Assembly (NCBI GenBank): GCA_902806215.1
Contig: CADCVT010000142.1
Location: 1-10,708, forward strand
Direction: 5' to 3'
DNA from: an uncultured Solirubrobacteraceae bacterium
Lineage (GTDB): Bacteria > Actinomycetota > Thermoleophilia > Solirubrobacterales > Solirubrobacteraceae
DNA length: 10,708 bases
In this document: positions 1-6,968 of the stretch, one piece after another
How the letters are laid out: each line of letters opens with the position of its first letter
How positions within the stretch are numbered: the first letter of the stretch is position 1
Program-made: the position numbers and the translations under genes
Notes under the pieces: generated by a model
What the model was told of the DNA's origin: nothing
What the model saw: the letters and a program-made list of their open reading frames with translations, nothing else
The model's database searches: none

Positions 1-21
1 GCATTCGCCAGGGGCGAATGC
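1..21 (-). terminator. Perfect inverted repeat, probable terminator hairpin of the minus-strand gene cluster
   Basis: Bases 1-9 (GCATTCGCC) are the exact reverse complement of bases 13-21 (GGCGAATGC), with a 3-base loop. The hairpin lies 12 bases past the TAG stop of the last minus-strand gene, where a terminator would be expected. Any T-run that would follow on the minus strand falls outside the window, so intrinsic termination cannot be confirmed. It could equally serve a convergent gene to the left. Confidence 0.5.
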
Positions 22-33
22 CTCGGCGGCGGC

Positions 34-360
34 CTAGTCGGTCGCCGCGATGCGGTCGTAGTTGAGCCGCATGAGCGCGATGACGTCGTCGACGTCGGCG
101 GGCGTCGTCAGGTCCCGTGCGGCGAGGCGCGGCGAATGGCGGTTGACCGGGTGGGGGCCGACGCGGCCCTCATCGCGCAGGCGCGATCCGACGTCGCGCG
201 GGAAGCCGAAGTGCGCGACGCGGTCGCCGTGCAGGTGGCCGAGCTCCTCGTCGCCGACGCGGAACGACCACTCGCCGCGCTCGCCGGTGACCGCGTTGAC
301 GCCCGGCCAGGCCGTGACCTCGTCGGTGATGTGCTCGCTGGCGCTCTTCGTGGTGGGCAT
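34..360 (-). CDS. Small DUF5519 / 'luciferase-domain' family protein
   Basis: This 108-residue protein has no signal peptide or membrane segment. It carries the pattern I associate with the DUF5519 family (named 'luciferase domain' in databases, although bacterial members are not shown to emit light). The pattern is: PGV near residue 19, an RVG-EELGHLHGD-R block at about 34-49, a FGFPRDVG segment, then GPHPV and a C-terminal DVIALMRLNYDRI helix. The ATG at 360 is chosen because it lies 7 bases past the upstream stop and gives the usual family length. A TTG at 381 would add 7 residues and overlap the reductase gene by 14 bases. It is the last gene of a tightly packed minus-strand series. The biochemical function is unknown; family recognition is from motif memory. 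Confidence 0.72.
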   Translation of the reverse strand: MPTTKSASEHITDEVTAWPGVNAVTGERGEWSFRVGDEELGHLHGDRVAHFGFPRDVGSRLRDEGRVGPHPVNRHSPRLAARDLTTPADVDDVIALMRLNYDRIAATD

Positions 361-367
361 GCCGCGA

Positions 368-1207
368 TCATCGGCCTTCAAGCGCGGTTGAAGTCAAGGC
401 CGACGCGACCACGGCGTCCTCCCACGCCATCCCGGACGACTTGAACAGGCGCGGGCCTGGCGTCAGCGGCTGATCGCGGACGAGCTCGGCGAGCGTCATG
501 AGGTCGTCGGCCTGGAGGCCGGCGGCGACGACGACGCCCGCCTCGCGCAGCGCTGACGCGCGGGACTCGACGACGACGGTCGCCCGGTGCGCGAGCGCGT
601 CGTCGGTCTCGCGCACGTCGGGCTCGTGGGAGCCGATGGCGACGACGGTCGCGTGGTCGGCGACGAGCGAGCCGTCGAACACCGGCTCCCGCGACGTCGT
701 GCAGCAGCAGATGACGTCGGCGGCTTCGATGACCTCGTCGGCGGCGCCCTCGCGGCCGACCATGGCGACGTGGTCGATCGGCCGGACCGCGCGGACCGCC
801 TCGACGTGCGCGTGCGCCTGCGGGCCGCGACCGAAGGCGAGCAGTCGCGACGCGTCAGGCGCCGCGAGATGCCGGACGGCGAGCGCGGACACCGCGGCGG
901 TGCGCAGGTTCGTCAGGCCGATCCCGTCGACCAGCGCGACCGGCGCGAGCGTCGTCGCGTCGAACACGACGCAGAGCCCCTGGACGCGAGGCTCGCCACC
1001 GACGGTCACGAGCTTCACGGACGCGTGCGCGCCGGCCACCGACGGCATGACGAGCAGGTCGCCGCCCCCGACCGGCACGATCATCCGGGCGGGGTCGGCC
1101 TCGGGATCGAGCCCGGCGAACAGCGCGGCCTCCAGAGCATCGACCGCGTCCGCGTATCCGAGCAGGCCGAGCACGTCGTCCGCGGCGATGTAGGGAAGAT
1201 CGATCAC
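368..1207 (-). CDS. Ornithine cyclodeaminase/mu-crystallin family reductase, possibly delta1-pyrroline-2-carboxylate reductase
   Basis: The 279-residue protein matches the ornithine cyclodeaminase/mu-crystallin fold. It has Lys65 in SVKLVTV, the substrate-side signature TNLRTAAVSALA (99-110), a nucleotide-binding GRGPQA (126-131), CCTTSREPVFDG (168-179), AIGSHEPDVRE (190-200) and the late FKSSGMAWED helix. Family members include ornithine cyclodeaminase, alanine dehydrogenase and pyrroline-2-carboxylate (ketimine) reductase. The last fits best here because the gene follows a proline racemase-family gene, a pairing known from trans-3-hydroxy-L-proline catabolism, in which the reductase yields L-proline. 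The GTG start at 1207 overlaps the upstream TGA (GTGA), suggesting translational coupling. It is shorter than the usual 310-330 residues, with little sequence between the second Rossmann strand (VAMVGR) and the next helix. Substrate is inferred from context; the family call is firm. Confidence 0.85.
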   Translation of the reverse strand: MIDLPYIAADDVLGLLGYADAVDALEAALFAGLDPEADPARMIVPVGGGDLLVMPSVAGAHASVKLVTVGGEPRVQGLCVVFDATTLAPVALVDGIGLTNLRTAAVSALAVRHLAAPDASRLLAFGRGPQAHAHVEAVRAVRPIDHVAMVGREGAADEVIEAADVICCCTTSREPVFDGSLVADHATVVAIGSHEPDVRETDDALAHRATVVVESRASALREAGVVVAAGLQADDLMTLAELVRDQPLTPGPRLFKSSGMAWEDAVVASALTSTALEGR

Positions 1208-2184
1208 CGCAGGACGAAGCCTGTGCCGAGGTCGTCGCGCGGGTCGAGGACGAAGCGGTGCTCGGCGGTCCGGTACGCGGTGCCGACGACCTCGGTGAGC
1301 ACGCCGCCGGGCTCCTCGGCGAGCGCTCGCGCGGTGAACGTCGTCCCTACGACCGAGTCGTTGCGCCACGCCTGCCCGACCGCGATCGCGCCGTCGTCGA
1401 GCAGCAGCACCGTCCGCGCGGACGTGCCGGACCCGCACGGCGAGCGATCGACCTCGCCGTCGGCGAAGATCGTCACGTTGCGCTGGTGGGCCTCCCCGAC
1501 GTCCTCGTAGAGGATCGTGCCGTAGACGCCCGAGAGGCGGTCGTCGGTCGGATGGCGCGCCGCTTCGCTCCCGGCGAGCGCGCGCTTGACCGACCGCCCC
1601 GCATCGATGAGCCGAGGAAGCTCACCGGCATCCACTCGCAGACCGAAGGCCGACGCCGGCGCCGACGCGTAGATCGCTCCCCCGTACGAGACGTCGACGA
1701 CCGCGCCCGCGGCCTCCACCCCACGCGCGATCACGAACGACGGCACGTTGCGGAAGGCCACCGACCGCACGACGCCACCGGCGACCGAGACGCGCGCGAC
1801 GACCCGCCCCGACGGCACGTCGATCGTCACGTCGACGTCTCCGCGGTCCGGCGCAGCGACCCGCCCGGTCTGAACCGCCCACGCCCCGAGCGCGATCGTC
1901 CCGTGCCCGCACGCCGTCGAGTAGCCGTCCTTGTGCCAGAAGAGCACGCCGAAGTCGGCGCCGTCGTCGTCGGGCGGCACGAGGAAGCAGCCGTACATGT
2001 CGGCGTGCCCGCGCGGCTCGTGGCACAGCAGCCGCCGCACCACGTCGACCTCCTCCGACGACCCCGCCGCGAGCCGCCGCTCGGCCACCGTCGACCCGCC
2101 GATCGCCGGCACGCCATCGGTCACGATCCGGAACGGCTCCCCCGCCGTGTGGTAGTCGGTCGCCGCGACCTCGATCCCGCTCAA
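1204..2184 (-). CDS. Proline racemase-family enzyme (proline racemase, hydroxyproline 2-epimerase or 3-hydroxyproline dehydratase)
   Basis: The 326-residue protein has the full proline racemase-family layout: DYHTAGEP near the N-terminus (10-17), CHEPRGHADMYG (54-65), the first catalytic motif STACGHGT (89-96, Cys92) and the second DRSPCGSGT (246-254, Cys250). Family knowledge: Cys/Cys pairs do two-base racemization or epimerization at the alpha carbon, while classical trans-3-hydroxy-L-proline dehydratases carry Thr at the second site. The residues therefore favour racemase/epimerase. The neighbouring pyrroline-carboxylate reductase-like gene, however, favours the dehydratase pathway. The TTG start at 2184 shares TTGA with the upstream stop and puts the conserved DYHTAGEP motif at residue 10. 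Another TTG 15 bases upstream is possible. No clear Shine-Dalgarno is seen, consistent with coupling to the peptidase gene. The protein is probably cytoplasmic. Confidence 0.88.
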   Translation of the reverse strand: MSGIEVAATDYHTAGEPFRIVTDGVPAIGGSTVAERRLAAGSSEEVDVVRRLLCHEPRGHADMYGCFLVPPDDDGADFGVLFWHKDGYSTACGHGTIALGAWAVQTGRVAAPDRGDVDVTIDVPSGRVVARVSVAGGVVRSVAFRNVPSFVIARGVEAAGAVVDVSYGGAIYASAPASAFGLRVDAGELPRLIDAGRSVKRALAGSEAARHPTDDRLSGVYGTILYEDVGEAHQRNVTIFADGEVDRSPCGSGTSARTVLLLDDGAIAVGQAWRNDSVVGTTFTARALAEEPGGVLTEVVGTAYRTAEHRFVLDPRDDLGTGFVLR

Positions 2185-3743
2185 GGATCGCGCGCCCAAC
2201 CGGTGCCGGTGAACGTCGTCGGCGACGTTGCCGTCGACGTCGACGACGACGACGACGCGCCGGCCGGCGGCGTCGGCTGCTGACGACGCCGTTCGCGTTC
2301 GTCGGCGTCCTGCGCGCGCGTCGACCCCTCGGTCGGCACGAACAGCTGCGGATCGAGTGCGCCCTCGACCGCGACGAGTGCCTCCCTGCCCTGGACGAAG
2401 TCGTGCTCGTCGACGCGGACCGTCACCCCGTCCTCGCCGACCAGCGCGAGCGCGCCGTCGGTCTGCCGCAGCGCCGCGGCGCACGTGGCGAAGTGGACCG
2501 TGTCCGCGCCGCCGTCGAAGTGCTCCGCCGTCACCCCGTCGCGGCCGACGACGAGCGCGCGAAAGCCTTCGCGCGCAACGCCCACCCGCAGGTGCCGACT
2601 CCCGGCGACCGGCGCGTCCGCCTTCACCTCGTACGGCGGCAGCAGTCCCGTCGTCGTCTCGGCGGGCACGACGACGAGCATCCCGTCGCGAAGCTGCGCC
2701 GCTGCCTCGACGACCTGGTCGATCGTGACGGCAGCGGACACGGCCTCGGTGTCGTACGGGACGTCCGGCCGACCCCAGCCGAGCTCTCTCACGGCCGCTG
2801 CCCTCGGCCCGACGGTGGGCGACCAGGCGTGCAGCCGCGCCACGTCCGCCTTCGCGACGTCGACTTCGTCGGCGCTGAGATCGCCGGCGGCCAGACGCCG
2901 GATGTCCTCGACGACGAGACGCGCTGCCTTGACCGCGCCGGCGCCCGTCGCGTTCGTGTTCAGGAAGTGCAGCCCGCGCTGCGGACCGACGAGGTAGATG
3001 GTGGACTTCACCGAGTACGCGAGGCCGTGCTCCTGACGGACGGTGCGGTGGGCGCTGCGCCAGAGCAGCGCGTGAAGGACCCGGGCCGCGGGGCTCTCGA
3101 CGATCCCGCCGACCGCCATGTGGATCCCGTCCTCGAGCTCGCACGGTAGGGACAGAGGCAGGGCCGTGGCGGGCGGGACGCGGCGCGGCTCACCCGGCGG
3201 CAACGGCAGCGCCCCGAGTCCCTCGACCTTGCGCGTGCAGACGAGCGCTGCGTTCGCCGCGGTGAACCACCATGCCGCGTGGTCGCGCACCGCTGCGGGC
3301 GGGCAGTCGACCAAGCCGTGCTCGTCGTAGAAGGGAAGTCCCGGCCCGCGCGCGCCGAAGAACCGCCGGAGCATCATCGATCCCATGTACGGCAGATCGT
3401 CGGATCCCTCGACCCCGAGGATCCGGCGCTCCGCGTCGAGGCGGTCGACGGGTGGCCTGGCGAAGCCCTCCGCGAACTCCTCGAGGCGCCGCACGACGTC
3501 GGCGTCCTTCTCGCGCTCCACGAACGCGCGCGTCGTCCAGAGGTCGACCGCGCCGGACACGAAGTCGAGCGGCGTGACGTGGCCGAGCGCGAGGTGCTCG
3601 ACGAGGTGCGTGAGTCCCCGCGTGGCGAGGGTCTCGTCGGCCTGCCCGACGCGGAACACGAAGCCCGCGGTGACCGGGCCGGGCGCGTTCCCGACGAACG
3701 CCGGGAGGCCGGCGATCTCGGTGCGCTGCCACCCGGTGCTCAA
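2181..3743 (-). CDS. M16 (insulinase/processing-peptidase-like) zinc metallopeptidase with extra C-terminal region
   Basis: The protein has 520 residues. The inverted zinc motif HLVEH lies at 46-50 (His46, Glu49, His50), and a downstream acidic ligand candidate, Glu112, sits in ERRILGVEG. This is the M16 arrangement. The second half carries VRQEHGLAYSV, matching the R-x-x-x-G-L-A-Y motif of the partner domain. All metal and catalytic residues appear present, so it is probably an active peptidase. There is no signal peptide or membrane helix, so it is probably cytoplasmic. After about residue 370 comes a beta-rich region of unknown type, then an Arg/Gln-rich and Ser/Thr-rich tail (about 475-520) encoded partly by a GAC repeat. 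M16 proteins of this kind are usually nearer 420 residues. The TTG start at 3743 has a GAGG five bases upstream; the gap to the upstream gene is 7 bases. The substrate is unknown. A role in peptide breakdown feeding the downstream imino-acid genes is only an inference. Confidence 0.85.
   Translation of the reverse strand: MSTGWQRTEIAGLPAFVGNAPGPVTAGFVFRVGQADETLATRGLTHLVEHLALGHVTPLDFVSGAVDLWTTRAFVEREKDADVVRRLEEFAEGFARPPVDRLDAERRILGVEGSDDLPYMGSMMLRRFFGARGPGLPFYDEHGLVDCPPAAVRDHAAWWFTAANAALVCTRKVEGLGALPLPPGEPRRVPPATALPLSLPCELEDGIHMAVGGIVESPAARVLHALLWRSAHRTVRQEHGLAYSVKSTIYLVGPQRGLHFLNTNATGAGAVKAARLVVEDIRRLAAGDLSADEVDVAKADVARLHAWSPTVGPRAAAVRELGWGRPDVPYDTEAVSAAVTIDQVVEAAAQLRDGMLVVVPAETTTGLLPPYEVKADAPVAGSRHLRVGVAREGFRALVVGRDGVTAEHFDGGADTVHFATCAAALRQTDGALALVGEDGVTVRVDEHDFVQGREALVAVEGALDPQLFVPTEGSTRAQDADERERRRQQPTPPAGASSSSSTSTATSPTTFTGTGWARDP
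2241..2257. repeat. Short GAC trinucleotide tract inside the peptidase C-terminus
   Basis: Five consecutive GAC units, with related GTCGAC sequence just before them, lie in the 3' end of the M16 gene. On the coding strand they read as a Ser run. The length is a multiple of three, so slippage would change the Ser count without shifting the frame. Confidence 0.6.
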
Positions 3744-3748
3744 CGGCG

Positions 3749-3752
3749 CCTC
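3749..3752 (-). promoter_or_regulatory. GAGG ribosome binding site supporting the TTG start of the M16 gene
   Basis: On the minus strand GAGG lies five bases before TTG at 3743 and shares bases with the TGA stop of the upstream dehydrogenase. No ATG or GTG lies in frame between this site and the conserved N-terminus, so it decides for TTG. Confidence 0.5.
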
Positions 3753-4851
3753 AGCCGTACCAGGCGGCTTCGGCCTCCTCGAGGACGTACGCCTCGTCGG
3801 CCGTGATGGCGGCGCTCAGGCGCGAGTGGCGGCCGGGTCGGACCTCGGGGACGAGGCGGACCGCGGCCATCGCGTCGTCCTTGGAGATGCCGATGTCGCC
3901 GGGGCTCGTCGGCGCGCCGATCGCGCGGATCAGCGACAGGACGCGCTCCTGCGACTCGTCGTAGAACCGCGCGGCGAGGAACGCCCCGATCGCGACCTGC
4001 TCGCCGTGCAGCCCCGAGCCGACCCGCATGCGGTCGACCGCGTGGCTCCACAGGTGCTCGGCGCCGCTGCACGGGCGGCTCGACCCGGCCAGCGTCATCG
4101 CGAGGCCGGAGAGCACGAGGCCGTGGACGAGGATCTCGACGTCCTCCTCGTCGAACTGCGTCTCGGGTGTGTAGAGGTCGCGCCGCGCGACGAGCAGCTC
4201 GGCCGCCGAGCGCGCGAGCAGCGCCGCGTAGTCGTCGAACGGGTCGCCGTGGAAGCGCGCGGCCCACTGCCAGTCCGCGATCGCCAGCAGGTTGACCGCG
4301 AGGTCGGCGATGCCGCCGACGAGCGTGCGGCGCGGCGCCTCGCGGATCGCGTCGATCGGGACGACGAGCGCCGCGGGCGGGCGCGCCCCGTAGGAGTCCG
4401 AGCCGGCGTCGCCGGGCCCCTGGAGCACCGCGACCGGCGAGGACATCCCGTCGTGCGAGGCCTGGGTCGGCACCGCGATGAACGGCAGCCCCGTGTCGTA
4501 CGCGGCGTACTTGGCGACGTCGAGCGTCTGCCCGCCGCCGACGCCGACGACGACGTCGCCGCCCTGCTCCAGCAGCGCCGCGCGGACGGCCTCGACCTCG
4601 TCGAGGTGCGCGCTCGCCACGTCCAGCGACTGGCACGCGAGCTGCGCGCCGAGGTCGATCATCAGCGAGCGGCCGAGCATCCCCCGGCTCGCGCGCCCGA
4701 AGACGAACAGCGGCTTGTGCAGGTTCATCGTCGCGATGACCTCGTACAGCGCCGCGGCGACGTCCTCGCTCGAGCGCCGGAACACGATCGCCTGCGGGAT
4801 CTCCGGCGAGCGCCGGTCCGGGAGGGTCGCGATGTCGGGCCGGGCGCTCAT
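3751..4851 (-). CDS. sn-Glycerol-1-phosphate dehydrogenase-like (EgsA/AraM-type) metal-dependent dehydrogenase
   Basis: The 366-residue protein belongs to the dehydroquinate synthase/iron-alcohol dehydrogenase superfamily. It has a Rossmann half with GVGGGQTLDVAK (103-114) for NAD(P)H, the glycerol-1-phosphate dehydrogenase-like PFIAVPTQASHDGMSSP segment (123-139), and three metal ligand candidates: Asp183 in GIADLAVN, His266 in CSGAEHLWSH and His282 in GSGLHGEQ. This enzyme class reduces dihydroxyacetone phosphate to sn-glycerol-1-phosphate. It is universal in archaeal lipid synthesis and occurs in some bacteria (AraM in Bacillus). No GGGP/PcrB-type prenyltransferase is visible here, so the product's fate is unclear and another polyol or cyclitol substrate is possible. 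The ATG at 4851 is chosen; in-frame GTGs at 4857 and 4860 are alternatives, and none has a clear ribosome site. The gap to the upstream GST gene is 31 bases. Confidence 0.83.
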   Translation of the reverse strand: MSARPDIATLPDRRSPEIPQAIVFRRSSEDVAAALYEVIATMNLHKPLFVFGRASRGMLGRSLMIDLGAQLACQSLDVASAHLDEVEAVRAALLEQGGDVVVGVGGGQTLDVAKYAAYDTGLPFIAVPTQASHDGMSSPVAVLQGPGDAGSDSYGARPPAALVVPIDAIREAPRRTLVGGIADLAVNLLAIADWQWAARFHGDPFDDYAALLARSAAELLVARRDLYTPETQFDEEDVEILVHGLVLSGLAMTLAGSSRPCSGAEHLWSHAVDRMRVGSGLHGEQVAIGAFLAARFYDESQERVLSLIRAIGAPTSPGDIGISKDDAMAAVRLVPEVRPGRHSRLSAAITADEAYVLEEAEAAWYG

Positions 4852-4882
4852 CCGCACCACAGCGTAGGGCCGAGGGGCGCGA

Positions 4883-5629
4883 TCAGCGGAAGCGCTCGTA
4901 CGTGCGCTCGACCCAGCGGAAGCCGGGCCGGTCGCGCAGCGCGTCCTGGAAGCGCACGAGCCCGGCGGGCACCCGCTCGACGATCCGCGGCGCCCCCGGC
5001 GGCGTCACGATCGGGTAGAGCAGCGAGGCGGCGGTCAGGTCGGCGACCGTGAAGGCGTCGCCGACGAGCTGCTCGAGGCCGTCGAGCTCGGCGTCGAGGC
5101 GGTCGAAGACCCGCACGAGCGCGTTGCGCGATTCCTGCGCGGCCTCGTCCGCGCCGACGCCGAACCGCAGGCCCACGAACGCCTTCGCGGTCGCGCCCGC
5201 GATCGAGCCGAAGCGATCGAGCGGCGGGCCGGCGAGCCTGGCGGCGACCTCCTCGAGCAGGTCCGGGTCGTGGGTGATCTCGTGCCAGCCGAGGTGCCGC
5301 GCCGGCGGGCCGGCGGCCTCGTCGAAGAGGTCCTCGAGCGCGAGCGCCCGCTCGCGCTGCACCGGGTCGGCCGGGATGAGCGGCGGGTCGGGATGGCGCT
5401 GCTCGAGCGCGGCGATGATCGCCGTCGAGTCGCCGATGACCCGCCCGTCGAGGCGCATCAGCGGGAACGTCGCGTGCTCCCCGCGCGTCAGCGCGTACGC
5501 GATCGCCATGTGCGACGGCGGCGGCGGCGTGCGCCGCGCGTGCGGCACCCGCTTGTGGTCGAGCGCCCAGCGGACCTTCTCGCTGTAGTGCGATATCGAG
5601 ATCTGCCACAGCACCGGTCGCTCAGCCAC
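4883..5629 (-). CDS. Glutathione S-transferase-like protein
   Basis: The 248-residue protein begins with a thioredoxin-like GST N-domain: LWQISISHYSEKVRWAL (7-23), a central TFPLM segment with the likely cis-proline Pro56, and DSTAI (67-71), the usual glutathione gamma-glutamyl contact. An all-alpha C-domain follows, with a VGDAFTVADLTAASLLYP helix typical of the GST hydrophobic core. Most actinobacteria make mycothiol or other thiols rather than glutathione, so the true thiol or ligand is uncertain. The GTG at 5629 is chosen because it starts immediately before the first beta strand. Coding-like frame continues upstream but overlaps the preceding gene. No good Shine-Dalgarno is seen. It lies 11 bases after the ParB-like gene and is probably translated from the same message. 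Confidence 0.82.
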   Translation of the reverse strand: MAERPVLWQISISHYSEKVRWALDHKRVPHARRTPPPPSHMAIAYALTRGEHATFPLMRLDGRVIGDSTAIIAALEQRHPDPPLIPADPVQRERALALEDLFDEAAGPPARHLGWHEITHDPDLLEEVAARLAGPPLDRFGSIAGATAKAFVGLRFGVGADEAAQESRNALVRVFDRLDAELDGLEQLVGDAFTVADLTAASLLYPIVTPPGAPRIVERVPAGLVRFQDALRDRPGFRWVERTYERFR

Positions 5630-5640
5630 GGGAGGCAAGC

Positions 5641-6264
5641 CTACGCCCGCAGGTGCGAGGGGTTCGTGCTCTTGCGCTGCTTCTGCACGCCGGGGAACAC
5701 CGCGTTGAAGTCGCGGAAGAGCGACTTGTAGTTGTCCGGGCGCCGGTACGTCTTCTTCTGGAAGCCGTCGGGGAGGTCGTCGAGCTCGGCGACGTCGGCC
5801 CACCCGCCCGCTAGGGCGTACGCGTAGTACGGGTGCTCGGCCGGCACGTCGTGGACGGTCGCGACGGTGATGGGCAGCCCCAGCGACCGCGCCGCGTACA
5901 CCCGGTGGATCCCGTCGTTGATGATGAGCACGGTCCGGCCGTCGGGCTCGTGCGACTCCTCGACGACCGGCGGGATCACCGGGATCGTCTCGTCAGGGTC
6001 GTCGGAGGTGCGCACGAGAACCGCGCCGTCGAGCGCGAACACGTCGACGCCGGAGGGCAGCAGCGCATCGCGCAGCTCGAGGATCTTCTCCACGCCGCCC
6101 GCGAGGACGTAGCGCTGGGCGGGCGCCAGCGCGTCGGTGTGCGTCGCCGGCGCGAGGTCGATGCGCGCGTGCTCGTACAGCGGGGCGCCGTCGCGCAGGC
6201 GCACGCGTCGCAGCGACGAGAGCAGCTCGTCGCGGCCGACGTGCTCGATCGAGAGGATCTCCAT
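5641..6264 (-). CDS. ParB/Srx-fold domain protein of unknown function
   Basis: The 207-residue protein has a central INDGIHRVYAARSLGLPI segment (115-132). This resembles the G-x-H-R-x-x-A-A box of ParB N-terminal/sulfiredoxin-like domains, which bind nucleotides and include CTPases, nucleases and amino-acid kinases. There is no helix-turn-helix DNA-binding part as in chromosome-partition ParB, so partitioning is unlikely. The C-terminus is basic, Tyr- and Lys-rich (GFQKKTYRRPDNYKSLFRDF). The ATG at 6264 shares its A with the upstream TGA and has a strong GGAGG site, so coupling to the HAD gene is likely. Grouping with a thymidylate synthase-like gene and a HAD gene hints at nucleotide metabolism, but this is inference. 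The domain call rests on one motif. Confidence 0.72.
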   Translation of the reverse strand: MEILSIEHVGRDELLSSLRRVRLRDGAPLYEHARIDLAPATHTDALAPAQRYVLAGGVEKILELRDALLPSGVDVFALDGAVLVRTSDDPDETIPVIPPVVEESHEPDGRTVLIINDGIHRVYAARSLGLPITVATVHDVPAEHPYYAYALAGGWADVAELDDLPDGFQKKTYRRPDNYKSLFRDFNAVFPGVQKQRKSTNPSHLRA

Positions 6265-6968
6265 CACGCCTCCAGCGACGCGACGAGGTCCGCGTCGACC
6301 GACCCGATCGAGCGCACCGTGCGCGCCGGCCGCGCGGCCCGTCCGTCGAGGACCCGCACGAGGTCCTCGGCCTCCTTCTCCGGCCGGTGGAGCACCCACA
6401 CCGTCCTCATCCCGATCGCCGCCGCCGGCTCGATGTCGTACGCATAGGAGTCCCCCACCATGACGGCTCGGGCAGACGCGACACCCGCCGCCGACAGCAG
6501 CCGCCGGAACGGCTCCGGCGAGGGCTTGGCGACGCCTGCGCGGAACGACAGCACCTGCAGCTCGAGCGCGACATGCGCGTCGAAGAACGCCCCGAAGTGG
6601 ACCCGCGCCGCCTCGAAGTACGGCTGCCAGATGTTCGAGACGAGCCCGACCCGGTAGCCCGCGGCGGCCACCGCCACCAGCGCCTCGGCCCCGCCGTCGA
6701 CCGCCGCCGCGTCGCCCGTCTGCGCCCGCCACACCTCCTCGACCGCTGCGTCGACCGCGGAGCCGCCAGCCCCGAGCTCCTCGCGCACGAACGCGGCCAC
6801 GCCCGCGGGCGAGCCGAAGTCCCGCGTCATCAGCGCCGCGCCGAGGAGCCTGCGCTGCTCGTCATCCAGCGAGGCGAGCTCGGCGATGCGGCGAGCGGGT
6901 CCACGCGACGGGCCGTCGACGAGCGTCGCGCCGATGTCGAAGACGACGAGATCAGCGCCGGAGGGCAC
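6264..6968 (-). CDS. HAD-superfamily hydrolase (phosphatase-like)
   Basis: The 234-residue protein has the ordered HAD motifs: I, VVFDIGATLVDG (8-19) with nucleophile candidate Asp11; II, GLVSNIW with Ser111; III, AKPSPEPF with Lys148; and IV, VGDSYAYDIEPA with Asp173 and Asp178. A helical cap is inserted between motifs I and II, as in subfamily IA phosphatases and haloacid dehalogenases. The usual general-acid Asp two residues after the nucleophile is Gly13, a D-x-G-x-T variant. The GTG at 6968 lies 17 bases inside the upstream synthase gene; AAGGAG at 6979-6984 is a plausible, slightly distant ribosome site. No other start lies before motif I. The substrate cannot be read from sequence. Its overlap with the synthase-like gene suggests a nucleotide or sugar phosphate, as an inference. 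Confidence 0.83.
   Translation of the reverse strand: MPSGADLVVFDIGATLVDGPSRGPARRIAELASLDDEQRRLLGAALMTRDFGSPAGVAAFVREELGAGGSAVDAAVEEVWRAQTGDAAAVDGGAEALVAVAAAGYRVGLVSNIWQPYFEAARVHFGAFFDAHVALELQVLSFRAGVAKPSPEPFRRLLSAAGVASARAVMVGDSYAYDIEPAAAIGMRTVWVLHRPEKEAEDLVRVLDGRAARPARTVRSIGSVDADLVASLEA
6269..6273 (-). promoter_or_regulatory. Strong GGAGG ribosome binding site for the ParB-like gene
   Basis: GGAGG lies four bases before the ATG at 6264 and inside the last codons of the HAD gene. It is the clearest Shine-Dalgarno in the minus-strand cluster and fixes the ParB-like start. Confidence 0.65.

Noticed and set aside
34..360. True bioluminescence gene
   Set aside because: The family name is only a label. 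There are no LuxA/LuxB-type TIM-barrel motifs and no lux neighbours.
1208..1438. Upstream extension of the reductase frame by 77 residues
   Set aside because: The added residues are Arg-rich and overlap the conserved end of the racemase gene. The GTG at 1207 gives a natural N-terminus.
2185..3144. Upstream extension of the proline racemase frame
   Set aside because: It is antisense-like, Arg-rich sequence within the M16 gene on the same strand in another frame. Homology starts at the TTG near 2184.
2181..3743. RiPP maturation cluster around the M16 peptidase
   Set aside because: No short precursor peptide, radical SAM enzyme, cyclodehydratase or transporter lies nearby.
3385..5052. Very long open plus-strand frame opposite the peptidase and dehydrogenase genes
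   Set aside because: The translation is Arg/Asp/Val-rich without recognisable motifs and lies antisense to genes with clear catalytic motifs. Long antisense frames are expected at this GC content.
5641..6264. Chromosome or plasmid partition ParB with a nearby origin
   Set aside because: There is no ParA gene, no helix-turn-helix domain, and no parS-like repeats were seen; only the nucleotide-binding box is shared.
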